From assembly GCA_900541745.1 (NCBI GenBank), contig UQLA01000012.1:1-64000 (forward strand): 64,000 bases of DNA. Reading direction: 5' to 3'. The position numbers and the translations under genes were made by a program. Below the pieces are notes generated by a model, which ran no database searches, had not been told where the DNA came from, and saw nothing but the letters and a program-made list of their open reading frames with translations. Shown here piece by piece: positions 28,164-36,964 of the stretch (positions are counted from its first letter, which is position 1; every line of letters begins with the position of its first letter). Source of the stretch: an uncultured Collinsella sp. GTDB lineage: Bacteria > Actinomycetota > Coriobacteriia > Coriobacteriales > Coriobacteriaceae.

Positions 28164-29516
28164 ATGGCATTCAACGACTTGATCGCCCAGAAAATAAAGG
28201 ACTTTGAACAGCAGGGGGTTCCGCAGGTCTTTGAGCGAGACCTTGATCTGGGAAACCCACAGGAGCCAAAGCGCGACAACATCGTAAATGTGGTTGTGGG
28301 GGCCCGCCGTTGTGGAAAGACGTATCGCCTGTATCAGGAGATGCAGCGGCTTCAGGGCCGGGGCGTCGAGCTTGACCGGATGCTTTACTTTAATTTTGAG
28401 GACGAGCGCTTGCGCCCGTATGAGTCATCGCTGCTGGCGGACGTGCTCGACACGTTCTATGCGCTGTATCCTGCTGCTCGAACCGAGGGCGCTTACATTT
28501 TCTTTGACGAGATCCAGGAAATTCCCGAATGGGGTGCGTTTCTGCGGCGTGTAGTCGATACGGAGAAAGCGACCGTCTATGTGACGGGATCTTCTTCTAA
28601 GATGCTGTCCTCAGAACTTAAGAGCGAGTTCAGGGGTCGTTCTCTTATACGAGAGCTTTTTCCGTTGAGTTTTTCGGAATACGTTCGATATAAGACGGGG
28701 AACGTTTTCGAGCCAGATGCGACCTTTTCCCCAAGCGATGCAGCGCTGCTTCGACATCATCTGATCGGATATCTTGAACGAGGGGGATTCATCGCGACGC
28801 TTGAGCAGACGCCCGCAGACGCGATTCAGCTGCTACAGGAATATGCTTCGCGAACGGTCGCTATGGACGTCGTTGAGCGTTACGACGTCAAGAACCCTCG
28901 CTTGGCATCGCTGTTCCTAACGCGGTGTATGGCATCTTCGGGACGAGAGCTGTCGGTGAACAAAGTGTACAACGAGTTCAAGAGCAGGCAGATACCCGTC
29001 AGTCGTAATTCGCTCAGCGACTTACTTGAGTATTATGAGGACGCCTACCTGCTGTTCTCCGTGCCGGAGTTCACGCGTTCACTGGCAAATAACATGCGGT
29101 CTGCGTCTAAGGTCTACGCTGTCGATCCTGCGATGTTTGGAGCATTCTCTCCCGCATCGGCATTGGACCAGGGCCAGAGGCTCGAGACCGCAGTGTTCAA
29201 CGCGCTAAGAAGAAGGACTCCCGCGGTGAGGATCGGATCGGTCTGCCGCCTGCTGATCAAAGAGAAGAGCAAAAGCCATGAGGTGGACTTTGTGGCTGGG
29301 GACGCACTTCTCATGCGGGCTTATAGCCTGATTCAGGTGAGTGTGGATATGGCAAGTGAGAAAACGCGCGAGCGCGAAATTGCCGCGCTTGATGCCTCGA
29401 TGGCCCAGTTCGATCTTGGCGAGTCGGCAATCGTTACCATGGATGAGCAGGCCGATATTCCATGCGAGCACGGTGTGGTACACGTTGTGCCCGCATGGAA
29501 GTGGCTCCTTGCCTAA
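28164..29516 (+). CDS. AAA ATPase with C-terminal DUF4143 domain
   Basis: 450 residues. Walker A VVVGARRCGKT near residue 45, Walker B YIFFDEIQE near 112, and the sensor TGSSS near 145. The C-terminal part (about 210-430) is the restriction-endonuclease-like DUF4143 fold with the E-x-DFV and Q-V-S motifs (HEVDFV, LIQVSV). Such proteins are common in gut bacteria, often as lone accessory genes; their job is not known, with proposals ranging from plasmid or defence functions to toxin-like roles. Base composition is lower in GC than its neighbours. Confidence 0.88.
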   Translation: MAFNDLIAQKIKDFEQQGVPQVFERDLDLGNPQEPKRDNIVNVVVGARRCGKTYRLYQEMQRLQGRGVELDRMLYFNFEDERLRPYESSLLADVLDTFYALYPAARTEGAYIFFDEIQEIPEWGAFLRRVVDTEKATVYVTGSSSKMLSSELKSEFRGRSLIRELFPLSFSEYVRYKTGNVFEPDATFSPSDAALLRHHLIGYLERGGFIATLEQTPADAIQLLQEYASRTVAMDVVERYDVKNPRLASLFLTRCMASSGRELSVNKVYNEFKSRQIPVSRNSLSDLLEYYEDAYLLFSVPEFTRSLANNMRSASKVYAVDPAMFGAFSPASALDQGQRLETAVFNALRRRTPAVRIGSVCRLLIKEKSKSHEVDFVAGDALLMRAYSLIQVSVDMASEKTREREIAALDASMAQFDLGESAIVTMDEQADIPCEHGVVHVVPAWKWLLA

Positions 29517-29588
29517 TCATCTACGGATCGTGGGGCCAGGACCTCCTGGCCCCTTCATCACGGTTGGGGAGCACCATGATGCGCCCGG

Positions 29589-31106
29589 CTAGTCCTGGGC
29601 TTTGATGCTCGGCAGGAGAATCTGGGCGAGGTAGTCGCATTCGAGCTTGGTGGCAGCGTCGGCCTTGCCGTCTTTACCGACCAGGTCGTTTTTGATCTGG
29701 CTATAGGTGTAGCGGTTGCCGGTCGTAAGTTCGACAAGTTCAATGGCCGTGTCCATGGGGTAGGTCGACACGGGGTCTTGCGTGCGCCCGTTGATGGTCT
29801 GGGGCACCACGTACGGATAGACGGGGCCGCTGGCGTAGACGGTGTAGCCGTTGCCGAGGTTTGCCGCACCCAAAACCGCATCGCCCTCATCGGGCGTAAA
29901 GCTCTCGCCGTCGCGCACCGCGACGAGCGTCACGAGCGGTGTGTTGGTGTCGCCGTCCAGATAAATGCACAGCGTGCTGCCGTTTTGCCAGGTTGCGACC
30001 TTGCCGTACCACTCAACCGGAATATCGAGCTGATACAGGTCCGTTGCCTTATGTCGAGCATCGGCGTCGCGGGCCGCCTGTGCCTCGCGGGAGCTCACGG
30101 CGTTGACGGCGGCGTCACGGCGCGCGGTTGCCGCCTGCTGGAGCACCTTTGCGACCGCGGCGGAGTTCACCCCGCCTTCCTCGGCATACTTGGCGGCGGC
30201 ATCGATCTGGTCGTCAGTCACTGTGTCGGCCGAAGGCACCTTGAGCTTAAAGGTGGCCTGGGCACTCAAATCCTGCCCATCGCTCTTAATGGTGACCTGC
30301 GCCTTGGTGGTCGGCACGGTGTAAATGGTACCGTCGGCTGCGATGGGGGACCCAGCGATGGAGAGCGTATAGTCGCCGGGCAGCAGCTTAATGCCGCGAC
30401 CGTGTTCGTCAACGTAGAGCGTTTCGCTCACGGAAGAACCGTCGGAATCCTGGCCGCTCACCTGCACGGGAATCTTGGAACCAGTTGAGCAGTCGAGCCC
30501 TGCGGCATGCACGCCAATCTGCACCGACATCATCGTGTGCGCACTGGCGGCGACAGCGGCAGCCTGCTCTTGCTGATATCCGTTCCAGGCAGCATAGCCT
30601 GCGCCGCCGGCGACGAGCGCGACGGCCACAACGCCGGCAACCATCAGGTTGCGGCGCTTGGGCGATATCTTGCGGTGACGGGCCTCGGCCTCATGTGCCG
30701 AAGGAACAGACGGTAGGGGGATATCGCCCATGGCGATGGTCTCGTCCACGGCAGGCGCGGAGCCCAGGCCAGGGAGCTCGCGGGTCAGCGAATCTTCGGC
30801 CGGCAAGTTGTCGAGCAGGATGGTTTCTTCGCTCGTGTCGGATTCGGGCTGGTCGTCGGCCCTGCTATCGTCCTCTTCGGCTTCGGCTTCGGCTTCGGCT
30901 TCGGCTTCGGCTTCGGCTTCGTCAGGAGCGTCTTTGGCGTCGCTGACTTCGCTCTCGGTGTCTTCGTGCGCCTCGTCCTGTGCGTCGACGGCCGAATCGC
31001 TAAACGAGAGCTCGTCTAGCGCAATCCGGTCTAGGCTCTCCAGGGCCTCGGCACACGCTTCTGCATCTTGGGCCGCATCCTCTTGGCCCATCGTTTCATC
31101 TTTCAT
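29589..31106 (-). CDS. membrane-anchored protein with long acidic cytoplasmic tail
   Basis: 505 residues, unassigned. Residues 1-145 are strongly acidic and include a run of Glu-Ala dipeptides coded by a hexanucleotide repeat (30876-30920). One membrane helix lies at about 152-172 (NLMVAGVVAVALVAGGAGY) after a basic RHRKISPKRR. The outside part has a beta-rich domain (about 190-280) then a helical domain and a C-terminal domain of about 170 residues. The layout is like a cell-envelope sensor or zinc-ribbon-type actinobacterial surface protein, but no family is recognised. GGGGGAT precedes the ATG. Confidence 0.75.
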   Translation of the reverse strand: MKDETMGQEDAAQDAEACAEALESLDRIALDELSFSDSAVDAQDEAHEDTESEVSDAKDAPDEAEAEAEAEAEAEAEEDDSRADDQPESDTSEETILLDNLPAEDSLTRELPGLGSAPAVDETIAMGDIPLPSVPSAHEAEARHRKISPKRRNLMVAGVVAVALVAGGAGYAAWNGYQQEQAAAVAASAHTMMSVQIGVHAAGLDCSTGSKIPVQVSGQDSDGSSVSETLYVDEHGRGIKLLPGDYTLSIAGSPIAADGTIYTVPTTKAQVTIKSDGQDLSAQATFKLKVPSADTVTDDQIDAAAKYAEEGGVNSAAVAKVLQQAATARRDAAVNAVSSREAQAARDADARHKATDLYQLDIPVEWYGKVATWQNGSTLCIYLDGDTNTPLVTLVAVRDGESFTPDEGDAVLGAANLGNGYTVYASGPVYPYVVPQTINGRTQDPVSTYPMDTAIELVELTTGNRYTYSQIKNDLVGKDGKADAATKLECDYLAQILLPSIKAQD

Positions 31107-31225
31107 ATATCCCCCAAGCTCAATATCGGGACAAAACTGTATCCAAAAACGGGACCCTATAGGGCCGCCGCAGGATTTGAAATCCGATTATATATATGCG
31201 CGTGTTTTTGAATGCAGGCGGGATG

Positions 31226-31266
31226 AAAAAGCCCCCGGAAAGCGAGCGAAACGCTTTCCGGGGGCT
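31226..31266 (-). terminator. intrinsic terminator of the DUF5692 gene
   Basis: On the minus strand a 15-bp perfect stem (AGCCCCCGGAAAGCG) is followed by TTTTTC. It lies 70 bases past the DUF5692 stop. Confidence 0.85.
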
Positions 31267-31336
31267 CTGCGATGCGTTGAGTTACGCGGAGCCGGCTATG
31301 CTGCTTCGTGCTCAAGCGATGTTTGCGTCAGGCGCG

Positions 31337-32344
31337 TTACTCGGCGTGCGCGTAATCAACCTTGGCGCGGCGGGCAGTGGCCTTCTCCCAATCGCTGGTG
31401 CCCTCAAAGACGTCCTGCTTGTAGGGGTTGCGGCCGAGCTTCTTGGCACGGTAGGCGATGTAGATGATTGCGGCGACGTTGGCGATCAGCGCGGCGATCG
31501 AGACCGCGGTAGCGGCGCTGGGGTCGAGCGTGGAGTGGGTCACAAAGATGGACTCCTCCTGGAAGTACGGGAACACCTGGGCAAACATGCACCAAATGGC
31601 CAGCGTAAAGGCGCGGTTCTGGATCCAGCCGCCCTTGTTCCAGATAAAGGCGGCGACGGTGGGCGCCAGCAGCAGCGCAAAGCCGCAGAACCAGGAGTGG
31701 GTGGGCAGGCAGTTGTAGGTGTAGCAGAAGTTCCAGATATCGTAGGCGATGATGTAGACCCAAGTCATGTCGGGCCACAACATGTCGGTCTTGTCCTCGG
31801 AGGCGTAGACGCTCCACCAACCGGTCATGCAGAAGATGTTGATGAGACCGGCGATGCCGTTGAACACGTTGTTCCAGCCGGCAAGCTGCGTGGCACCCTC
31901 GGAGGTGACCCAGGTGGACTGGCCCAGGACAAAGAAGTGATAGGCGCTCTCGAAGTCGGACACGACGGCGATCATGATGTTGATGGCGACGATCACAAAC
32001 GGCCACGCGCGGAACCAATGCGCCTTGCCGATCTTGCCCCACTGGTACTTAATGGCAATGAAGCCCCAGCAACCGGCCAGCGCCGCGTACACCTTGGCGT
32101 AGTGGAACCAGCTGTTCTGGTACACATGGGTGGGGTTGGTGAGCGCCCACTCGGCGCCCTGTGAGACGCCGATGGCGATGGCGACGCAGTAGATGGTCAT
32201 GGCCAGCGGAGCCACGCCAAAGATGATTGCCGCGCCCAGTTTGGTGCGGCGGCCGACCTCGTTGAGCACGATGAGGCCAATAAAGACCATGGCCCAGCCG
32301 GCCCAGTGGATAAGGGTATCGCTACCCCAAACATCGAACAGCAT
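31337..32344 (-). CDS. DUF5692-family membrane protein
   Basis: 335 residues with eight or nine hydrophobic segments over nearly the full length and many Trp and Tyr residues (WGSDTLIHWAGWAMVF, WNFCYTYNCLPTHSWF). It matches what I recall of DUF5692, a membrane family common in Coriobacteriia and other gut anaerobes, without known function. It follows the TetR gene by 63 bases on the same strand, so it is the probable target or partner of that regulator. Confidence 0.75.
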   Translation of the reverse strand: MLFDVWGSDTLIHWAGWAMVFIGLIVLNEVGRRTKLGAAIIFGVAPLAMTIYCVAIAIGVSQGAEWALTNPTHVYQNSWFHYAKVYAALAGCWGFIAIKYQWGKIGKAHWFRAWPFVIVAINIMIAVVSDFESAYHFFVLGQSTWVTSEGATQLAGWNNVFNGIAGLINIFCMTGWWSVYASEDKTDMLWPDMTWVYIIAYDIWNFCYTYNCLPTHSWFCGFALLLAPTVAAFIWNKGGWIQNRAFTLAIWCMFAQVFPYFQEESIFVTHSTLDPSAATAVSIAALIANVAAIIYIAYRAKKLGRNPYKQDVFEGTSDWEKATARRAKVDYAHAE

Positions 32345-32407
32345 GCTGCTCTCCTTTCACACGCCCGCGGCCCCTCTTCCGATCGCGGGCAGTTTGGCCA
32401 AATGTCG

Positions 32408-33070
32408 TCAGTTCTGGGGCTTGCGCTCCGGATACTTGGCGGTATAGCCCTCGATGTGGAGTGTCGAGGCGATGATTTCTTTGACCGTCTCGTCGGGCAC
32501 ATCGGGGTGCGTGCGGATATACATCAACAACCCCATGATGAGGGTGTAGAACGTCTCGTAGACATGGTCGATGCGTAGCTCATGATGGGCGACAAAGTCC
32601 ACCACGGTGGTGTCGCAGATATACTGCGTCACGCGCTGGACCACGTTGTGCAAAAAGCCGCCGTAGAGCGCGCCGCTGCTTGAGGTCAGGGTACTCGGCA
32701 GCTCGTGGCCGCTGGCGACCAGGCGCTTAAAGAGCGGGGCGACGGTGTCGAGCGCGCCCTCGATATCGCCGACGGTGCGGTTGGCATTCCACTGCTCGAG
32801 CTCGGAGATAAAGCCGTCGATCGCCTCGTCCATAACAGCGGTGACGGCGGCGTCCATGTCGGCAAAGTAGTGGTAGAACAATGAACGCGTGCAGCCGGCT
32901 CGTTTGGTCACGGCCGATACCGATAGGTGAGACACGCCCAACTCGGAGCTTACGGTGCGCACGGCATCGAGGATCTCGCGACGGCGTTCGTCGCCCGTCA
33001 AGCGCTTTGCCGTGCTGTCGGGCGCGGGGACGGCGTCGGCCACAGAGGTGTTCGCTGCGTTACTGCTCAT
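32408..33070 (-). CDS. TetR-family regulator
   Basis: 220 residues. TetR HTH at about residues 25-70 with the helix pair VTKRAGCTRSLFYHYFADMD, then a variable ligand domain. The start at 33070 is preferred to an ATG 18 bases upstream for spacing from AAAGGCGG. Divergent to the Fe-S flavoprotein gene, with two identical-type dyads between them, so it likely represses itself and possibly its neighbour. Confidence 0.88.
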   Translation of the reverse strand: MSSNAANTSVADAVPAPDSTAKRLTGDERRREILDAVRTVSSELGVSHLSVSAVTKRAGCTRSLFYHYFADMDAAVTAVMDEAIDGFISELEQWNANRTVGDIEGALDTVAPLFKRLVASGHELPSTLTSSSGALYGGFLHNVVQRVTQYICDTTVVDFVAHHELRIDHVYETFYTLIMGLLMYIRTHPDVPDETVKEIIASTLHIEGYTAKYPERKPQN

Positions 33071-33129
33071 GTGCTTGCCGCCTTTCATCCGTTTGAGCCT
33101 GACCGTTCGCCTAACAGTCTTGAATATTG

Positions 33130-33167
33130 TTGACGGTTCGTCAATACTGTTTTTGACACAATGTCAA
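33130..33167. promoter_or_regulatory. tandem TetR operators
   Basis: TTGAC-n5-GTCAA occurs at 33130-33144 and 33153-33167, centre to centre 23 bases, about two helical turns. TATTGTTGAC at the left and GTCAACAATA at the right also form an outer dyad. Between divergent promoters and next to a TetR gene this is a strong operator candidate. Confidence 0.7.
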
Positions 33168-33258
33168 CAATAACGGGTGAACGGCGTGGGGGCATGTCGA
33201 GCCCGTAAAAAGAGGGGCGCTGCGTGCCTGCCAGGCTGCGGCAAGAGAAGGGACGACT

Positions 33259-36036
33259 ATGATTCTCAACGGACCGGGGATTAGCTACACCGAGCCCGAT
33301 ATCGGTGCGGAGTTTGTGCCGCCGCTGCCGGAGCATCCGCGCGAGGCCATCGTCAAACTGTGCGAGCACTGCACCAACCGTCTGTTGCACCGCGACGAGC
33401 TGCTGGGCTACGAGTACTGGTCGTTTGCCGAGGCCGCAACCGACGAGCAGGCCGAAGTGCTCTGCAAGATGAAGATGCGCCGTCCCTATACGCTGCCCGA
33501 GATGGTCAAGCTCACCGGCATGCCCGAGGCCGATATCGAGAAGATGCTCGACGACATGAGCTACACGGGCCTGCTTGAGTACAACTGGGAAAATCCCGAG
33601 CGCGCCAAGCAATGGGTGCTGCCCATGCTGGTGCCGGGTTCCGCCGAGTTCCTCAACATGCGCGTGAGCCAGCTCGAGGAGCATCCGGTCTATGCTAAGT
33701 TCTTTGAGCAGGCGTCTAAGGGACCGCTGTCCAAGGCCACGCCGATGGTGCCGCCCGGTGGTGCCGGCATCGGCATGCATGTCATTCCGGTCGAGAAGGC
33801 CATTGACGCCGCGAGCACCTCGGTGCCGATCGAGCATATCGAGCACTGGCTCGACAAATACGAGGGTAAGTATGCCGCCAGCACCTGCAGCTGCCGCGCG
33901 AGCCGTCGCGTGATGGGGGAGGGCTGCGCCGACGACCCCGCCGATTGGTGCATCGCCGTGGGCGATATGGCCGACTACGTGGTCGAGACCGACCGCGGCC
34001 ATTACGTGACGCGCGACGAGGTCTACGACATCCTGCGCCAGGCCGAGGACAACGGCTTTGTGCACCAGATCACCAACATCGACGGCGAGAACAAGATCTT
34101 CGCTATCTGCAACTGCAACGTCAACGTGTGCTACGCCCTGCGCACCTCGCAGCTGTTCAACACGCCCAACCTGTCGCGCTCGGCCTATGTCGCCAAGGTC
34201 GAGAAGGATAAGTGCGTGGCCTGTGGTCGCTGCGTTGAGGTGTGTCCGGCCGGTGCCGCCAAGCTCGGCCAGAAGCTCTGCAGCAAAAAGGCGGGCGGAC
34301 AGGTGCCCGAGTATCCGCGCCAGGAGCTGCCCGATGCCACCAAGTGGGACCACACCAAGTGGTCGCCCAACTACCGCAACGATAACCGTATCGAGACGCA
34401 CGAGTCCGGCACCGCGCCTTGCAAGACGGCTTGCCCCGCTCACGTTGCCGTTCAGGGCTATCTGAAGCTCGCGGCGCAGGGTCGCTATGACGAGGCGCTG
34501 GCGCTCATCAAGCGCGAGAACCCGCTGCCCGCTATCTGCGGCCGTGTGTGCAACCGCCGCTGCGAGGACGCCTGCACCCGCGGCCGTGTGGACGCCGCCG
34601 TGGCCATCGACGAGGTCAAGAAGTTTATCGCCCAGCGCGATCTGGACGCCGCGACCCGCTATGTCCCACCTGTGGTGACCCCGACGCGTGCCGGCGGCTT
34701 CGACCAGAAGATCGCCATTATCGGTGCCGGACCGGCCGGTCTGTCCTGCGCTTTCTACCTGGCCGAGAAGGGCTATAAGCCCGTCGTGTTCGAGAAGAAC
34801 GAGCGCCCGGGCGGCATGCTCACCTACGGTATTCCCAGCTTTAAGCTGCAGAAGGATGTTATCGAGGCCGAGGTCGAGATTATTCGCCTGATGGGTGCCG
34901 AGTTCCGCTATGGCGTGGAGGTCGGTCGCGATGTGACGCTCGACGAGCTGCGCGAGCAGGGCTTTAAGGCCTTTTATGTGGCTATTGGCTGCCAGGGTGG
35001 CCGCCTTGCCGGTATTCCGGGCGAGGATGCCGAGGACGTGACCGTGGCCGTCGACTTCTTGCGCGAGGTCAACAGTGGCAAGATCGACGCGTTGCCCGGC
35101 CGCACCATCGTGGTGGGCGGCGGCAACGTGGGCATCGACGTGGCCCGCAACGCCTGCCGCCTGGGCTCCGAGCACGTTGAGATGTTCTGCCTGGAGAGCG
35201 AGGCCCAGATGCCCGCGAGCGAGGAGGAGCGTCGCGAGGCCATCGAGGACGGCGCGCACATCAGCTGCGGCTGGGGCCCCAAGGAGGTCCATCTGGACGA
35301 GACCGGCCGTGTGTGCGGTATCACCTTCAAGCGCTGCACGCGTGTCTTTGACGACGAGGGCCGTTTTGCGCCCGAGTACGACGAGAACGATCTGCGCCGT
35401 GTCGATGCCGACCGCGTCGTCATGTCGATTGGCCAGTCCATTGTGTGGGGCGACCTGCTGGCTGGCTCCAAGGTGGAGCTTGGCCGCGGCCAGGGCGCCC
35501 TTGCCGATCCCCAGACCTATCAGACCGCTGAGCCCGACATCTTTGTGGGAGGCGACGTCTACACCGGTCCGAGCTTTGCCATCGATGCCATCGCCGCCGG
35601 CCACGAGGCCGCCGTCTCCATCCATCGCTTTGTGCAGCCGGGCTCCACGCTTACCATCGGCCGCAACCAGCGCCGCTACACCGCGCTCGACCGCGACGAT
35701 GTCGTGATCGAGAGCTATGACAACGCGAGCCGCGAGGTGGCGCATGTTAACCGCGACCGCGAGAAGGCTGCGCCGTTTAGCGAGTACGTCGAGACCTTTA
35801 CCGAAGAGCAGGTGCGCGCCGAGACCGCCCGCTGCCTGGGTTGCGGTGCCTCGATCGTCGACCCCAACAAGTGCATCGGCTGCGGCCTGTGCACCACCAA
35901 GTGCGCGTTCGACGCCATCCATCTGGATCGCGACCGCCCCGAGTGCTCCACGATGGTCAAATACGAGCAAAAGCTCCCCAGCCTGGGTAAGTACGCTTTG
36001 AAACGCGCAATCAAAATCAAGTTCGGTCGTAAATAG
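33259..36036 (+). CDS. multidomain Fe-S flavoprotein, glutamate-synthase small-subunit-like
   Basis: 925 residues. Order: a winged-helix-like segment (about 70-110) within a ferredoxin-associated N-terminal part with a CSCR motif and CNCN (about 210-290); a ferredoxin motif CVACGRCVEVCP at 318; the GltD-type N-terminal Fe-S domain (CKTACPAHV, CGRVCNRRCEDAC, about 390-445); FAD motif GAGPAG near 489; NADP motif GGGNVGID near 617; and a C-terminal ferredoxin motif CIGCGLCTTKCAFDAI near 872. It probably moves electrons between NAD(P)H and ferredoxin or a partner enzyme; no GltB subunit is nearby, so glutamate synthesis is unlikely. hypA follows 96 bases later. Confidence 0.88.
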   Translation: MILNGPGISYTEPDIGAEFVPPLPEHPREAIVKLCEHCTNRLLHRDELLGYEYWSFAEAATDEQAEVLCKMKMRRPYTLPEMVKLTGMPEADIEKMLDDMSYTGLLEYNWENPERAKQWVLPMLVPGSAEFLNMRVSQLEEHPVYAKFFEQASKGPLSKATPMVPPGGAGIGMHVIPVEKAIDAASTSVPIEHIEHWLDKYEGKYAASTCSCRASRRVMGEGCADDPADWCIAVGDMADYVVETDRGHYVTRDEVYDILRQAEDNGFVHQITNIDGENKIFAICNCNVNVCYALRTSQLFNTPNLSRSAYVAKVEKDKCVACGRCVEVCPAGAAKLGQKLCSKKAGGQVPEYPRQELPDATKWDHTKWSPNYRNDNRIETHESGTAPCKTACPAHVAVQGYLKLAAQGRYDEALALIKRENPLPAICGRVCNRRCEDACTRGRVDAAVAIDEVKKFIAQRDLDAATRYVPPVVTPTRAGGFDQKIAIIGAGPAGLSCAFYLAEKGYKPVVFEKNERPGGMLTYGIPSFKLQKDVIEAEVEIIRLMGAEFRYGVEVGRDVTLDELREQGFKAFYVAIGCQGGRLAGIPGEDAEDVTVAVDFLREVNSGKIDALPGRTIVVGGGNVGIDVARNACRLGSEHVEMFCLESEAQMPASEEERREAIEDGAHISCGWGPKEVHLDETGRVCGITFKRCTRVFDDEGRFAPEYDENDLRRVDADRVVMSIGQSIVWGDLLAGSKVELGRGQGALADPQTYQTAEPDIFVGGDVYTGPSFAIDAIAAGHEAAVSIHRFVQPGSTLTIGRNQRRYTALDRDDVVIESYDNASREVAHVNRDREKAAPFSEYVETFTEEQVRAETARCLGCGASIVDPNKCIGCGLCTTKCAFDAIHLDRDRPECSTMVKYEQKLPSLGKYALKRAIKIKFGRK

Positions 36037-36132
36037 GTAACCATGGCGGGTAAGGGGACGGCGCAGACTAGATTTCGCCGTCCCCTTGCTTTGAGTTTGC
36101 ATCGCATCAACCGTTGTTGAAAGGTTTCTACC

Positions 36133-36561
36133 TTGCATGAATTGGGAATCGTCTATCACATCATTCGCGATGTTGAGAACGTGGCGCGCGCCAATGGCGT
36201 GCGTCGCGTTTCGAGCGTGACGTTGCTGCTGGGCGAAGTCTCGGGCGTCGTTTCCGACTTACTGCTCGACGCTTGGCGCTGGGCGGCAGATAAAAAGTCC
36301 ATCACCGAGGATGCGGAGCTTATCGTGGAGCCCGTCGAGGCCGTGACGCATTGCGAGGCGTGCGGCCGCGACTACGCGACGGTCGAGCACGGCAAGACCT
36401 GCCCCCATTGCGGCAGCGGCGAGACATACCTGCTGCAGGGCCAGGAGGTCATGATCAAGCAGATCGAGACCCCCGACGAGGACCCGGCAGACGCTGCCCC
36501 CGATGGCCCTTCCGACGCTCCCGACGCCGTCGACGCCGCCAACCCCCTCCACATCGCCTAA
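36133..36561 (+). CDS. hypA: nickel chaperone HypA with acidic tail
   Basis: 142 residues. Inserts nickel into [NiFe]-hydrogenase with HypB. The start is TTG: HypA must begin MHE because His2 is the nickel ligand, and TTG CAT GAA gives exactly this, with AAAGG upstream. The zinc site is CEAC near 76 and CPHC near 93. After the normal end near residue 113 there is an extra tail of about 30 residues rich in Asp, Ala and Pro. It is 29 kb from the other hyp genes; hypB is not in the window. Confidence 0.93.
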   Translation: MHELGIVYHIIRDVENVARANGVRRVSSVTLLLGEVSGVVSDLLLDAWRWAADKKSITEDAELIVEPVEAVTHCEACGRDYATVEHGKTCPHCGSGETYLLQGQEVMIKQIETPDEDPADAAPDGPSDAPDAVDAANPLHIA

Positions 36562-36562
36562 C

Positions 36563-36645
36563 TTGGTCGTTGGGGACGTTCTTAAACGACTAGCCAATCA
36601 AGAACGTCCCCAACGACTAGTCGTTTAAGAACGTCCCCAATGACT
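36563..36645. repeat. long palindromic repeat (family C)
   Basis: Arms TCGTTGGGGACGTTCTTAAA onward and its complement enclose a third inverted copy of AAGAACGTCCCCAACGA. Related half-copies occur at 19977-20004 and near 140-175. It follows the hypA stop directly. Confidence 0.7.
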
Positions 36646-36689
36646 ACTTGCGCTAGAGCATAAGTCACGCTAATAGTCAAGTTATGTCT

Positions 36690-36894
36690 GTTTAAACAAA
36701 ATAGCGGCAGTACAAGCGCATTCGCGCTTGCCTAAAATCGGTATTAATGAACAGCCTGCTTGTATCTGTAAAATGCACGGCTTGATGAGCGGCGCCTTGG
36801 CGGGTAATGAGTGAAAAACCAGCAACGTAATCAACTTGTAACAAACTTAGACGTTTAAACAAATAATGCAACCTTTTACGAATTTAGCTATAAT
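36690..36894 (+). promoter_or_regulatory. AT-rich promoter region of the first PTS operon
   Basis: The 11-mer GTTTAAACAAA occurs perfectly at 36690-36700 and 36853-36863, 163 bases apart. A -10 TATAAT is at 36889-36894 without a clear -35, which suggests an activator. The rest of this 300-base gap has no gene. Confidence 0.45.
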
Positions 36895-36964
36895 TCCACA
36901 AACCAAACAGGTATACTTCCTTCATGTCATGTAGGAAATACGTAGACAAAAAGGAGGTTATGTG

